A stretch of DNA of 53,510 nucleotides from Ammonifex thiophilus (GCF_003368535.1 NZ_QSLN01000012.1:1-53510), one strand, 5' to 3'. Positions 9,656-20,320 are shown, counted from the stretch's first letter. Made by a program: numbers and translations. The notes: generated from the letters alone by a model not told the origin.

Positions 9656-9892
9656 ATGCAGCAGGAAGAGTGGATGTGGGTGCTGGCCGATTACGTGGTG
9701 ATCCGGGCCCTGGAGAACGGGGTCACCATCATGGGTCTGACGCGCGGCCGGGACACTAAATTCCACCATACCGAGAAGCTGGACAAAGGGGAAGTGATGA
9801 TCGCCCAATTTACCGAACACACCTCGGCCATAAAGGTGCGGGGGAAGGCCGAAATTCTCACCAAACACGGCCGGGTGCGCACCGATGAATAA
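9656..9892 (+). CDS. mtrB: Transcription attenuation protein MtrB (TRAP)
   Basis: TRAP forms an 11-subunit ring that, when loaded with tryptophan, binds spaced (G/U)AG repeats in RNA and attenuates trp genes. Of 78 residues, the core is nearly identical to Bacillus [24 protein letters not shown], then [18 protein letters not shown] chose the ATG at 9656, preceded by GGCGGGGGG, because upstream in-frame codons back to 9593 fall in a promoter-like region and do not resemble the family. No folE/mtrA partner or anti-TRAP gene is adjacent; the neighbours are dnaE and a DUF2007 gene. Confidence 0.95.
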   Translation: MQQEEWMWVLADYVVIRALENGVTIMGLTRGRDTKFHHTEKLDKGEVMIAQFTEHTSAIKVRGKAEILTKHGRVRTDE

Positions 9893-9918
9893 AGCCAGAC
9901 GTCGGTGGTGGGGTAAAG

Positions 9919-10107
9919 ATGTGGACGGTGGTTTACCTGGCACCCAACAAGAGGGAAGCGGAGAGGATAAAGAAGCTCCTGGCCGAAGACGGAGCCCTCC
10001 TGGTGAAGCTGCGGCCGGTAGGGGCGGAGGGGAACTGCCAGGCCTACGAGGTGCTGGTTCCCGAAGCCGAGGTGGAGGAGGCGCTGGAACTCCTTGGGTT
10101 GCGCTAA
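9919..10107 (+). CDS. DUF2007-like small protein
   Basis: This 62-residue protein begins MWTVVYLAPNKREAERIKKL and ends with a second amphipathic helix (EAEVEEALELLGL). The beta-alpha-beta-beta-alpha pattern is that of the small DUF2007 'putative signal transducing' family. Related small proteins sit just before accD in other clostridia. Function is unknown. It is 26 bases after mtrB and 24 before accD, and translational coupling with accD is plausible. Confidence 0.7.
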   Translation: MWTVVYLAPNKREAERIKKLLAEDGALLVKLRPVGAEGNCQAYEVLVPEAEVEEALELLGLR

Positions 10108-10116
10108 GCCCTAAGG

Positions 10117-10124
10117 AAGGAGGT
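10117..10124 (+). promoter_or_regulatory. Perfect ribosome site that fixes a CTG start for accD
   Basis: AAGGAGGT, a full match to the anti-Shine-Dalgarno, lies 7 bases before CTG at 10132. No ATG, GTG or TTG exists in the accD frame at a usable distance. Confidence 0.7.
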
Positions 10125-10131
10125 CATACCT

Positions 10132-10962
10132 CTGTTCTTTAAGAAAACCAGGTACGTCACCCTGCGCCCGGAGGAGAAGCGCGAGCTTCCCGAAGGGTTG
10201 TGGGTCAAATGTCCGCAGTGCGGCGAGATCCTCTACCACAAGGACATTGCCAAAAACCTAAAAGTATGCCAGAAGTGCAACTACCACTTCCGCCTCACTG
10301 CCCAGGAGCGGCTGCAGTTTACCCTGGACGAAGGAAGTTTTAAAGAATTCGACCGGGATCTGGTGGCGAACAATCCGCTCGCTTTTCCTGGGTATGAGGA
10401 GAAGCTGGCGGCGGCCCGGGAGGCCACCGGGCTTATGGAGGCGATAGTTACCGGGGAGGGCACCATCGGAGGATACCCGGTGGTGATAGGGGTACTCGAT
10501 TCCCGCTTCATCATGGGGAGCATGGGGGCGGCGGTGGGGGAAAAGCTGGCCCGGGCGGCGGAGGCGGCGTTGGCTCAGCGCCTGCCGCTCCTGGTTTTCG
10601 TGGCCTCCGGGGGAGCGCGGATGCAGGAGGGAGTGGTTTCTCTTATGCAGATGGCTAAGACGGCGGCGGCTCTGGAGGCTCTGAGCCAAGCGAGGGTGCC
10701 TTACATAAGTGTGCTTACCGATCCAACCACCGGCGGGGTAGCGGCCAGTTTCGGCATGCTAGGGGATGTCATTTTGGCCGAGCCGGGAGCACTCATAGGC
10801 TTCACCGGCCCCCGGGTTATAGAGCAGACCATAAGGCAAAAGCTTCCGGAGGGCTTTCAACGGGCGGAGTTTCTCTTGGAGCGCGGCATGCTCGATATGG
10901 TAGTTCACCGCAAGCAGATGCGTTCGGTACTCGTTCGTCTTTTGCGCTGGTACAAATCTTGA
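10132..10962 (+). CDS. accD: Acetyl-CoA carboxylase carboxyltransferase subunit beta
   Basis: With AccA this transfers the carboxyl group from carboxybiotin to acetyl-CoA, making malonyl-CoA for fatty-acid synthesis. The zinc ribbon is complete (Cys27, Cys30, Cys46, Cys49: CPQC and CQKC) and the crotonase-like core has VASGGARMQEG and TDPTTGGVAASFG. The first conventional start, TTG at 10198, would leave only four residues before the first zinc cysteine. The sequence from CTG 10132 (FFKKTRYVTLRPEEKRELPE) resembles the N-terminus of other AccD proteins and has a perfect ribosome site. I therefore call a 276-residue protein starting at CTG. accB and accC are not in the window. Confidence 0.93.
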   Translation: MFFKKTRYVTLRPEEKRELPEGLWVKCPQCGEILYHKDIAKNLKVCQKCNYHFRLTAQERLQFTLDEGSFKEFDRDLVANNPLAFPGYEEKLAAAREATGLMEAIVTGEGTIGGYPVVIGVLDSRFIMGSMGAAVGEKLARAAEAALAQRLPLLVFVASGGARMQEGVVSLMQMAKTAAALEALSQARVPYISVLTDPTTGGVAASFGMLGDVILAEPGALIGFTGPRVIEQTIRQKLPEGFQRAEFLLERGMLDMVVHRKQMRSVLVRLLRWYKS

Positions 10963-10981
10963 GAGGGAGCGGTAAAAAACC

Positions 10982-12912
<1,931 letters not shown>

Positions 12913-12931
12913 AAGGTGGGTGGATTGGGCG

Positions 12932-14692
12932 ATGCTGCGGCACACCAAGATAGTCTGCACCATAGGGCCGGCAAGTCAGGATCCGGCGGTGATCGAGAGC
13001 CTGCTCCGAGCGGGCATGGACGTGGCCCGGATAAACATGTCGCATGGTACGCGGGAGGAGCATCGGCGAAGGATCGGGCTTCTGCGGGAAATAGCTCAGC
13101 GGCTGGGTAAAAACCTCGGCATCCTGGTGGACATCCGGGGCCCGCGCATAAGAATAGGCGAGCTTCAAGGGGGTAAGGTGGAGCTCCGAGAAGGAGAAGA
13201 GGTGGAGCTCGTTCCCGGTGACTTTCTGGGCACCTCCTTCCGGCTGCCGGTAAACTATCCGGGCATCGTGGAGGATCTCAAGCCCGGCGATCCGGTGCTG
13301 TTGGCCGACGGGCTCATCGGTCTCCGGGTAGAGGAGGTCTCTCCTTCCGGGGTCAGGTGCCGGGTGGAGGCGGGCGGGGAGCTCACTCCCCACAAGGGGG
13401 TCAACCTGCCGGGGGTAAAGGTCAACTTGCCCTCCCTCACCGAGAAGGACATAGAGGACATAAAGTTTGCCGTAAGCGAGCGGGTGGATTTTTTGGCCCT
13501 TTCTTACGTGCGTCGGGCCGACGATGTGCTGGCGGCCCGGCGCCTTCTGGAAGAGCTGGGGGCGGAGGATATTTGGCTCATCGCCAAGATCGAGAACCAC
13601 GAGGGAGTGGAAAACCTGCACGCCATCTTAAAGGTGGCCGATGGGGTGATGGTGGCCCGGGGGGATTTAGGGCTGGAAATTCCCCTGGAAGAGGTTCCCC
13701 TAGTGCAGAAAGAAATCATCTCCCGGGCTAACGCCGCCGGCAAGCCGGTGATCACGGCCACCCAGATGCTGGAGTCCATGATCCAGCACCCACGCCCCAC
13801 CCGGGCCGAGGTGGCCGACGTGGCTAACGCCATCCTGGACGGCACCGACGCGGTTATGCTCTCTGCCGAAACGGCCATCGGGCACTATCCGGCGGAGACG
13901 GTGGCTACCATGGCTCGCATTGCTGGCCGGGCTGAAGAGGCCTTTCCTTACGAGGCTTTGTTGGAGCGCCAGCGGGCGACCCAGACCGAGCACACCGTGA
14001 CCGACGCCATAAGTTTCGCCACCTGCGCCGCCGCTCGGGACTTGGGGGCAGCGGCCATAATTACTGCTACTCAGACCGGCTACACGGCCCGCATGGTGGC
14101 CAAGTACCGGCCGCGAGCTCCCATCTTGGCGGCGACGCCGCGAGTGGAGGTGATGCGGCGTCTGGCCCTGGTCTGGGGGGTACACCCTATCCTGGTGGAG
14201 CGCATGGAGAACACCGACCAGATGATAGACGAGGCGGTGGGGGCAGCTATGGCCTCCGGCTACATCAAGTCGGGAGACCTGGTGGTAATAACGGCCGGCG
14301 TGCCCGTAGGGGTGCACGGCACCACCAACCTTTTGAAGGTGCATACCGTGGGGGACGTGCTGGCACGGGGTATAGGTATAGGAGCCAAGTCGGTAACGGG
14401 AAGGGTAAGGATAGCAAAGACCGCTAAGGAAGCCCTGGAGAAGGTGCAGCCGGGGGACATCTTGGTAGCCCCGGCCACCGACAAAGAGTATATTCCGGCC
14501 ATTCGGAAGTGCGCCGGGATCGTCACCGAGGTGGGGGGTTTGACCTCCCACGCGGCCATAGTGGGTCTGGAGTTCGGCATACCGGTCATCGTGGGGGTGG
14601 AAGGGGCTACTGCCATCTTGCAGGACGGCCAAGAAGTGACCCTGGATGGACAGAGGGGTATCATTTACCGGGGCTCGGCGCGGGTACTCTAG
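12932..14692 (+). CDS. pyk: Pyruvate kinase with C-terminal phosphohistidine-type domain
   Basis: About 586 residues. The (beta/alpha)8 barrel has the B-domain insert and the usual motifs: RINMSHG, AKIENHEG, MVARGDLGLEIP and ATQMLESM, with the substrate-binding TRAEVADVANAILDG. After the allosteric C domain comes an extra domain (about 490-586) with GGLTSHAAIVGLEFGIPVIVG, like the mobile domain of PEP synthase and of Bacillus/Geobacillus pyruvate kinase. The position that decides K+ dependence (usually Glu in GPEIR) is Arg72 in DIRGPRIRIG. I prefer the ATG at 12932; a GTG at 12920 is an alternative. It forms an operon with pfkA 20 bases upstream. Confidence 0.95.
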   Translation: MLRHTKIVCTIGPASQDPAVIESLLRAGMDVARINMSHGTREEHRRRIGLLREIAQRLGKNLGILVDIRGPRIRIGELQGGKVELREGEEVELVPGDFLGTSFRLPVNYPGIVEDLKPGDPVLLADGLIGLRVEEVSPSGVRCRVEAGGELTPHKGVNLPGVKVNLPSLTEKDIEDIKFAVSERVDFLALSYVRRADDVLAARRLLEELGAEDIWLIAKIENHEGVENLHAILKVADGVMVARGDLGLEIPLEEVPLVQKEIISRANAAGKPVITATQMLESMIQHPRPTRAEVADVANAILDGTDAVMLSAETAIGHYPAETVATMARIAGRAEEAFPYEALLERQRATQTEHTVTDAISFATCAAARDLGAAAIITATQTGYTARMVAKYRPRAPILAATPRVEVMRRLALVWGVHPILVERMENTDQMIDEAVGAAMASGYIKSGDLVVITAGVPVGVHGTTNLLKVHTVGDVLARGIGIGAKSVTGRVRIAKTAKEALEKVQPGDILVAPATDKEYIPAIRKCAGIVTEVGGLTSHAAIVGLEFGIPVIVGVEGATAILQDGQEVTLDGQRGIIYRGSARVL

Positions 14693-14706
14693 AAAAGGGG
14701 ATCTCG

Positions 14707-15300
14707 ATGGGAGAGGCAATTTTAGGAAAGCTTTCCGCGCTGGGCCTGGGAGGCTTGGTCTTAGGAAGTTTCCTGGAGGCACTGGGGGTGCCCCTTTTCC
14801 CCGGAGGAATTATAGTCATCCTGGCCGGCTTCCTGGTGGCTAGGGGGTATTTCCCTTTTCCCGCCGCCCTAACCGCTACGGTGGCCGGTTTTGCTTTGGG
14901 CTCCCTCATCGCCTATCTGGTGGGCAGGAAGGTAGGGGAGGATTTCTTTAGCGTTTTGGGCCGCTGGTTCCGCCTCCCCTTGTCGCGCCTGGAGCAGGCC
15001 CGCCTTCACCTGCGCCGCTTCTCTCCTGGTTTCGTTCTTTTCGGTCGCTTCTTGCCGGGAATGGGTAATCTCGTGCCTTACTTGGCCGGTATCAGCGGGG
15101 TAAGCCCTGCTCTTTTTCTGGGACTCACCCTGGTGTTTGCTCTTGCCTGGGGAGCTCTTTACCTTTCCTTGGGCATGTTTTTCGAGTACGGCTGGCAGCA
15201 GGCTGCGCGGAAGCTGCAACCCTTCCTGTTCCTGGCAGGGATATCCGGTCTTTTTGTATACTGGTTTGTTTTTCAGTACCGCCCCTGGCGCAGGGCCTGA
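14707..15300 (+). CDS. DedA family membrane protein
   Basis: This 197-residue integral membrane protein has about five hydrophobic segments and DedA landmarks: SFLEALGVPLFPGGIIVILAG near the N-terminus and the FGRFLPGMGNLVPYLAGISG re-entrant motif (about 117-137). DedA proteins are proposed or shown to act as lipid (undecaprenyl-phosphate or phospholipid) transporters and affect membrane homeostasis. The start ATG is 14 bases after the pyk stop with GAAAAGGGG upstream. The exact substrate is not predictable. Confidence 0.85.
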   Translation: MGEAILGKLSALGLGGLVLGSFLEALGVPLFPGGIIVILAGFLVARGYFPFPAALTATVAGFALGSLIAYLVGRKVGEDFFSVLGRWFRLPLSRLEQARLHLRRFSPGFVLFGRFLPGMGNLVPYLAGISGVSPALFLGLTLVFALAWGALYLSLGMFFEYGWQQAARKLQPFLFLAGISGLFVYWFVFQYRPWRRA

Positions 15301-15332
15301 AGGAGTTGCTAGCCAAGAGAAGTGGAGCTATC

Positions 15333-18188
15333 ATGTTGGTGAAGTCTTTGGAGCTTCTTAGCCAAGGCAGGGGAGAGAGTTTGCTTAAACTAGACGCCAA
15401 CAGCCGTATTATTTTAGAAGGGCGCTACTTGAAGCGGGATGAAGCAGGAAATGTGGTGGAAACACCGGAAGAAATGTTCTGGCGAGTAGCGCGGGCGATA
15501 GCCGAAGCCGAAGCCCGTTTCGGGGCCGGAACGCAAGAGGTAGAGGAATGGGCGCGGCGCTTTTTCGATCTGATGGCTTCCCTAGACTTCCTGCCCAACA
15601 GTCCTACTTTGATCAATGCGGGGCGCGAGCTGGGGCAGCTGGCCGCCTGTTTTGTTTTGCCCATAGAGGACAGTATCGAATCCATATTCGAGACTTTGAA
15701 ATACGCGGCTTTGATTCATAAAAGCGGGGGCGGCACAGGTTTCGATTTCTCCCGCCTACGCCCCAAGGGCGATCCGGTGCGCTCCACTGGAGGGGTAGCT
15801 TCGGGGCCGGTGAGTTTCATGCGCATCTTCAACGCCGCCACCGAGGAGATCAAGCAGGGTGGGGTGCGCCGGGGAGCCAACATGGGCATCTTGCGGGCCG
15901 ACCACCCCGACATCATGGAGTTCGTGGCCTGCAAAGAAGAGGAGGGGGCTTTCAGGAACTTCAACATATCGGTGGCGGTGCCGGATGCCTTTTTTGAAAC
16001 CTTGGCCCGCTCCGGAGAGTGGGAACTCACCTTCCGGGGCAAGGTTTACCGCCGCCTGCCGGCGCGCGAGCTTTTCGACTGGATCGTGCAGCACGCGCAC
16101 GCCAACGGCGAACCGGGGCTCTTGTTCCTGGACGCTATAAACCGGGCCAACCCCACACCGGCCCTGGGAAGGATCGAAGCCACCAACCCCTGTGTTACGG
16201 GTGATACTCTGGTATATACCGACCGGGGCCTGGTCCGTGTGAAGGACTTAGCGCAACAAGAGGCGCCCCCCGTGTTAGTGGCCGACAGCCGAGTGAGTTC
16301 GGCGGGTTTTGTACCTGCGTCCGCCGTCTTTGCCACCGGGAAAAAGAGAGTGTTCAAACTGGTGACGCGGGAAGGGTTCGAGGTGCGGCTAACGGCCGAT
16401 CACCTGGTGATGACTGAACGAGGGTGGGTGGCGGCGCGCGATCTGGTGAAAGGGGACCGCCTCTTCATTCTGGACCGCCCCGGGGGGTTCGGTACCGAGG
16501 GGTCGTATGAACTCGGTCTGGCTCTGGGCTGGCTGGTCGGGGGCGGAGGTGTTGGAACCGACGAAGCAGCTCTCGGTTCCCCCAGCGAAGAGAAAGAGCT
16601 CGCACCTGCATTCGCCGCTGTGGGTGCGGAGGTGCGCCCGGGCCTCGACGGGCGCCTTTGCAAAGCGGGTGCGGCAGCGGTCCTTGAGCGGAGCGAAGCT
16701 CGCGTGCAGTCGGTGCGCTTGCGGGAACTGGCCGAGCGGTGGGGACTTGCCGGAAAAAAAGTGCCGGAAACCGTTTTCCGCGGTTCTCGCGGCATGCAGG
16801 TGGGATTCCTGCGGGCGCTGTTCAGTGCCGGTGGCCGCATAGAGGAAGGATCCGGCTCCCGGTGCGCGGTTGTGCTCACGTCGGCCGACCGGGACTTTCT
16901 CCGGGATGTGCAGCAGCTTCTCCTCAATTTCGGTATTTACAGCCGGATTTTCCAGGGCAGTCGCCGATCGGAGCTTTGCGCCCTACCCGGCAGTCGCGGA
17001 CGGTCCGAGCCTTGTTGCCGGGAGGTTTACGACCTGCGGGTTAGTGGCGGGTCGCTGGTAACCTTCCACCGGGAGATAAGCTTTTTGCCCGGCCCCAAAG
17101 CCGAGCGGCTGGCCCAAATTGTCGCCAGCTTCCGGTACGGCCCTTACCGAGAGCCCTTTGTAGCCCATTTTGAAGCTTTAATCCCCGACGGTGAGGAAAC
17201 GGTATACGACCTGACGGTTCCCGTAGTTCACGCTTTTGTGGCTAACGGGCTGGTAGTGCACAACTGCGGGGAACAGCCCCTTCTTCCTTACGAGTCTTGC
17301 AACCTGGGGTCCATAAACCTGCTCAACATGGTGGACGGTACCGGGTTTTCCTGGGATAAGTTGCGCGAGGTAGTGCACTTGGCGGTGCGCTTTCTGGACG
17401 ATGTGATCGAGGTAAACAACTTCCCCGTGCCGATCATAGCGGCGGCCACCCGGCGCACACGTAAGGTGGGCTTGGGGATCATGGGCTGGGCCGACGCCCT
17501 TTTCAAACTGGGCATCCCTTACGACTCCGAAGCGGCCCTGGAGCTGGGGGCGGAGGTTATGCGCTTTATCCGGGAAGAGGCGCGGGCAGCTTCCAGGCGA
17601 CTGGCCGAAGAAAGGGGTACATTCCCTGCCTGGGAAGACTCCATTTACTACCCTCATCTGCCGCTGCGCAACGCTACCTTGACCACCATAGCTCCCACCG
17701 GCTCCATCAGCGCCATTGCCGGCGTGAGCCCGGGTATAGAGCCGGTCTTTGCCCTGGTCTACACTCGGGTGGTGCTCGGGGGGAAGAAGCTCTTGGTAAT
17801 AGATAAGGTGTTCCAGGAATATGTCGAACGAAGTTTTCCCCCTCCACAGCGTGAGGAAATAATGGCTGCCGTTAGCCGGACGGGGAACCTGGGGCTTTGC
17901 GCCGCGGAGCTTAACCTGCCCAAGGATATGCGGCGCCTTTTCAAGACGGCCTTGGAGATAGCCCCGGAGTGGCACCTGCGCCACCAGGCTACCTTCCAGC
18001 AGTACACCGACAATGCCGTGAGCAAGACCATCAACCTGCCCACCGATTTTTCCCCGGAGGAGGTGGGGCGGATCTTCTGGAAGGCTTTTGAGTTGAAAGT
18101 TAAAGGCCTCACCGTCTACCGCACCGGCTCACGCCGCGAGCAGCCCTTGCTCTTGCCCGCTACCTGTCGTCCCTGCCACTTAGGGTAA
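15333..18188 (+). CDS. nrdJ: Adenosylcobalamin-dependent ribonucleotide reductase, intein-containing
   Basis: The class II enzyme reduces ribonucleotides with an AdoCbl-generated thiyl radical and needs no oxygen. Numbered from ATG 15333, the precursor is 951 residues: an extein of about 593 and a 358-residue intein (287-644). The extein has SPTLINAG, the redox pair Cys106/Cys656, the catalytic triad Asn285-(intein)-Cys645-Glu647 (NPCGE when spliced) and TTIAPTGS. There is no ATP cone. The C-terminus is short and ends CRPCHLG, which could be the shuttle cysteine pair. ATG 15333 has GTGGAG at good spacing; the TTG at 15306 abuts its AGGAG, so it is less likely. Function requires protein splicing. 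Confidence 0.93.
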   Translation: MLVKSLELLSQGRGESLLKLDANSRIILEGRYLKRDEAGNVVETPEEMFWRVARAIAEAEARFGAGTQEVEEWARRFFDLMASLDFLPNSPTLINAGRELGQLAACFVLPIEDSIESIFETLKYAALIHKSGGGTGFDFSRLRPKGDPVRSTGGVASGPVSFMRIFNAATEEIKQGGVRRGANMGILRADHPDIMEFVACKEEEGAFRNFNISVAVPDAFFETLARSGEWELTFRGKVYRRLPARELFDWIVQHAHANGEPGLLFLDAINRANPTPALGRIEATNPCVTGDTLVYTDRGLVRVKDLAQQEAPPVLVADSRVSSAGFVPASAVFATGKKRVFKLVTREGFEVRLTADHLVMTERGWVAARDLVKGDRLFILDRPGGFGTEGSYELGLALGWLVGGGGVGTDEAALGSPSEEKELAPAFAAVGAEVRPGLDGRLCKAGAAAVLERSEARVQSVRLRELAERWGLAGKKVPETVFRGSRGMQVGFLRALFSAGGRIEEGSGSRCAVVLTSADRDFLRDVQQLLLNFGIYSRIFQGSRRSELCALPGSRGRSEPCCREVYDLRVSGGSLVTFHREISFLPGPKAERLAQIVASFRYGPYREPFVAHFEALIPDGEETVYDLTVPVVHAFVANGLVVHNCGEQPLLPYESCNLGSINLLNMVDGTGFSWDKLREVVHLAVRFLDDVIEVNNFPVPIIAAATRRTRKVGLGIMGWADALFKLGIPYDSEAALELGAEVMRFIREEARAASRRLAEERGTFPAWEDSIYYPHLPLRNATLTTIAPTGSISAIAGVSPGIEPVFALVYTRVVLGGKKLLVIDKVFQEYVERSFPPPQREEIMAAVSRTGNLGLCAAELNLPKDMRRLFKTALEIAPEWHLRHQATFQQYTDNAVSKTINLPTDFSPEEVGRIFWKAFELKVKGLTVYRTGSRREQPLLLPATCRPCHLG
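16191..17264 (+). mobile_element. Intein in nrdJ with decayed LAGLIDADG endonuclease
   Basis: The 358-residue in-frame insertion begins at Cys (CVTGDTLVYT), has the block B histidine in LTADH, block F VYDLTV and block G ending VVHN, followed by Cys of the extein. All splicing residues (Cys1, block B Thr/His, penultimate His, terminal Asn, Cys+1) are present. The middle has the outline of a dodecapeptide homing endonuclease, but motif one reads LALGWLVGGGG and motif two FLRALFSAGG, so the catalytic aspartates are replaced by glycine. It should splice but not home. It interrupts the NPCGE active-site loop. Confidence 0.93.
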
Positions 18189-18198
18189 CGGGGGAATC

Positions 18199-19590
18199 AT
18201 GCAGGTAAGGATGCTTTCCGCCTTGTGGGCGGGAAAGATCACAGTCAAACTTGCTCGTTTGGCAGGGGGAAAGGGCTCTTCCTTTCCTGGAAAGGTGGCT
18301 TTATACCTTTTTCCCCAGGCCTTGGAGGCTTGGGCGCAAAAGCTTAACTCGCGGATAATCGTGGTGACGGGGACCAACGGCAAGACCACCACCAACAACA
18401 TGCTCGCCTCCATCTTCTCCTCCTTGGGCTACCGGGTGTTGACCAACCGGGAAGGGGCCAACCTGGCCAGTGGCCTCGCTTCTGCTTTTATCCGCTCTGC
18501 TTCCTGGAAAGGAAATCTGTCTTGCGATTGGGCCCTGCTGGAGGTAGACGAGGCCGCCTTCTCTAAGGTAACTGCTCATCTTAAGCCAGCGGTGGTGGTG
18601 GTTACCAACTTCTTCCGGGACCAGCTTGACCGCTACGGTGAGCTCGACCGTACTGTATCCCTGGTTAAGGAGGCGCTTTCGCAGCTCCCTCCGACCAAGC
18701 TGGTGCTGAACGCGGACGACCCTCTGGTAGTGAAGCTGGCCGATACCTCCCATCCGGTACTCTTCTACGGTATCGGTGTTCCCGTGCGTGCGGGCAAAGA
18801 GGAGGAGTCTTGTCGGGAGGCCAGGTTCTGCCCCTACTGCGGTCGGGAGCTGCAGTACCAGTATTACCACTACAGCCAGCTGGGGGCCTATTATTGTCCC
18901 GGCTGCGGTTTTGCCCGCCCACCGACCCAGGTAGAAGCCCTGGCGGTAAGGATACTTGATGGGCACGTGTCGTGCCAGGTTAGGGTAGGGGACCAGGTGG
19001 TGGATTGTGAGCTTCCCACCTTGGGCTTTTACAACGTGTACAATGCCCTGGCTGTTTTCGGGGTGGGGATGTGGCTTGGCCTTTCTCCGGAGGTAATTGC
19101 CCGGGAGCTCGGCCGCTACGTGCCGGCTACGGGGAGGTTACAGCGCTTCGTCCACAGGGGGCGCCCCGTTTACCTCAACCTGGTCAAAAACCCGGCTGGC
19201 TTTAACGAGACTCTGCGCCTGCTAAGCATGTCCTCCGAGACCAAGGACGTGTTTATCGCGCTCAACGACAACGAGGCCGATGGTCGAGACGTATCTTGGA
19301 TATGGGACGTGGATTTGGAGAATCTCTTGCCCCGGAGCACGGTTTTATCTTTCGTTTGCTCCGGCAGGAGAGCGGCGGACATGGCCGTGAGGCTGCGCTA
19401 TGCAGGTGTTCCCCTGGGCAAAATAGAGGTGCTCCCCCGGCTTGAGGACGGAGTACGCACGACCTTAGGGGGGCGGGGTAAGTCGGTATACTTTTTGGCC
19501 ACCTATTCTGCCCTCTGGCCAGTGGAGAAGTTGCTCAGGCGCTACGGGAAGGAAGAGAGGGATGCTGACCGTTTGCCATCTCTATCCTGA
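18199..19590 (+). CDS. murT: Lipid II isoglutaminyl synthase subunit MurT
   Basis: This 463-residue Mur-ligase homologue works with GatD to amidate D-glutamate of lipid II to D-isoglutamine. It has the ATP loop GTNGKTTTNNM (58-68), the Mur ligase centre, and a zinc ribbon insertion typical of MurT (Cys211, Cys214, Cys233, Cys236). The C-terminal DUF1727 region carries LNDNEADGRDVSWIWD, which contacts GatD. A start at 18199 (ATG, GGGGG upstream) leaves a short hydrophobic N-terminus. It overlaps gatD by 29 bases. Confidence 0.93.
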   Translation: MQVRMLSALWAGKITVKLARLAGGKGSSFPGKVALYLFPQALEAWAQKLNSRIIVVTGTNGKTTTNNMLASIFSSLGYRVLTNREGANLASGLASAFIRSASWKGNLSCDWALLEVDEAAFSKVTAHLKPAVVVVTNFFRDQLDRYGELDRTVSLVKEALSQLPPTKLVLNADDPLVVKLADTSHPVLFYGIGVPVRAGKEEESCREARFCPYCGRELQYQYYHYSQLGAYYCPGCGFARPPTQVEALAVRILDGHVSCQVRVGDQVVDCELPTLGFYNVYNALAVFGVGMWLGLSPEVIARELGRYVPATGRLQRFVHRGRPVYLNLVKNPAGFNETLRLLSMSSETKDVFIALNDNEADGRDVSWIWDVDLENLLPRSTVLSFVCSGRRAADMAVRLRYAGVPLGKIEVLPRLEDGVRTTLGGRGKSVYFLATYSALWPVEKLLRRYGKEERDADRLPSLS

Positions 19591-20293
19591 CCTACTGAAC
19601 CTTTACGGTGACCGGGGTAACGTCGCTGTCTTTCTGCGCCGTTGTCAATGGCGTGGAATCCCCGTGCGGCTTTTGGAGGTGCGCTTTGGCGAGTCGGTGG
19701 ACTTCACCAAAGTGGATTTTCTTTTCCTGGGCGGGGGTTCGGACCGGGAGCAGCAACTGGTGGTCACCGATCTCCTTCCTCGCCTGGCAAACCTGCGTCA
19801 GGCAATAGAGGAGGGACTGGTGGTTCTGGCTATTTGCGGTGGCTACCAGCTGCTGGGCCACTACTATCAGACGGTGGAGGGCAGGAAGCTACCCGGACTG
19901 GGCATCTTAGACCTCTACACCGAAGCGGGTGAAGACCGGCTTATAGGGGATGTGGCAGTGAAGGTGCAGGTCGGGGGACGTAGCCAGATCCTGTGTGGCT
20001 TTGAAAACCACTCGGGGCGCACTTTTCTAGGCCAGGTAAGCCCGCTTGGGCGGGTGTTGCGGGGATTTGGTAACAACGGCCGTGATGGGACCGAAGGGGC
20101 CAGGTACAAGAATGTCTTCGGTACCTATTTACACGGGCCCCTTCTTCCCAAAAATCCCGCCTTCGCCGACTACCTCATAAACCTGGCGCTTGCTCGCCGG
20201 GGCCTGGAGATAATGCTCCCGCCTCTGCCCGATGTGCTGGAAAAGAAGGCACGGGAGGTGATCTTGCGCCGCCTCCGCTTGCGAGGTAGCTAA
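19562..20293 (+). CDS. gatD: Lipid II isoglutaminyl synthase, glutaminase subunit GatD
   Basis: This 243-residue class I glutamine amidotransferase supplies ammonia to MurT. The nucleophile Cys92 sits in LAICGGYQLLG and His191 in GTYLHGPLLPKNP. GatD-type enzymes keep Cys and His without the classic Glu of the triad. The N-terminus HLYPDLLNLYGDRGN is diagnostic of the GatD/CobQ-like group. The overlap with murT implies translational coupling. A bidirectional terminator begins within the stop region. Confidence 0.94.
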   Translation: MLTVCHLYPDLLNLYGDRGNVAVFLRRCQWRGIPVRLLEVRFGESVDFTKVDFLFLGGGSDREQQLVVTDLLPRLANLRQAIEEGLVVLAICGGYQLLGHYYQTVEGRKLPGLGILDLYTEAGEDRLIGDVAVKVQVGGRSQILCGFENHSGRTFLGQVSPLGRVLRGFGNNGRDGTEGARYKNVFGTYLHGPLLPKNPAFADYLINLALARRGLEIMLPPLPDVLEKKAREVILRRLRLRGS

Positions 20294-20294
20294 A

Positions 20295-20320
20295 AGGGGC
20301 CGGTAAAATTTCCGGCCCCT
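20295..20320. terminator. Bidirectional terminator between gatD and hsp20
   Basis: AGGGGCCGG (20295-20303) pairs with CCGGCCCCT (20312-20320) around a TAAAATTT loop. It lies directly between the convergent stops of gatD and hsp20. Long T runs are absent on both sides, so efficiency is uncertain. Confidence 0.65.
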
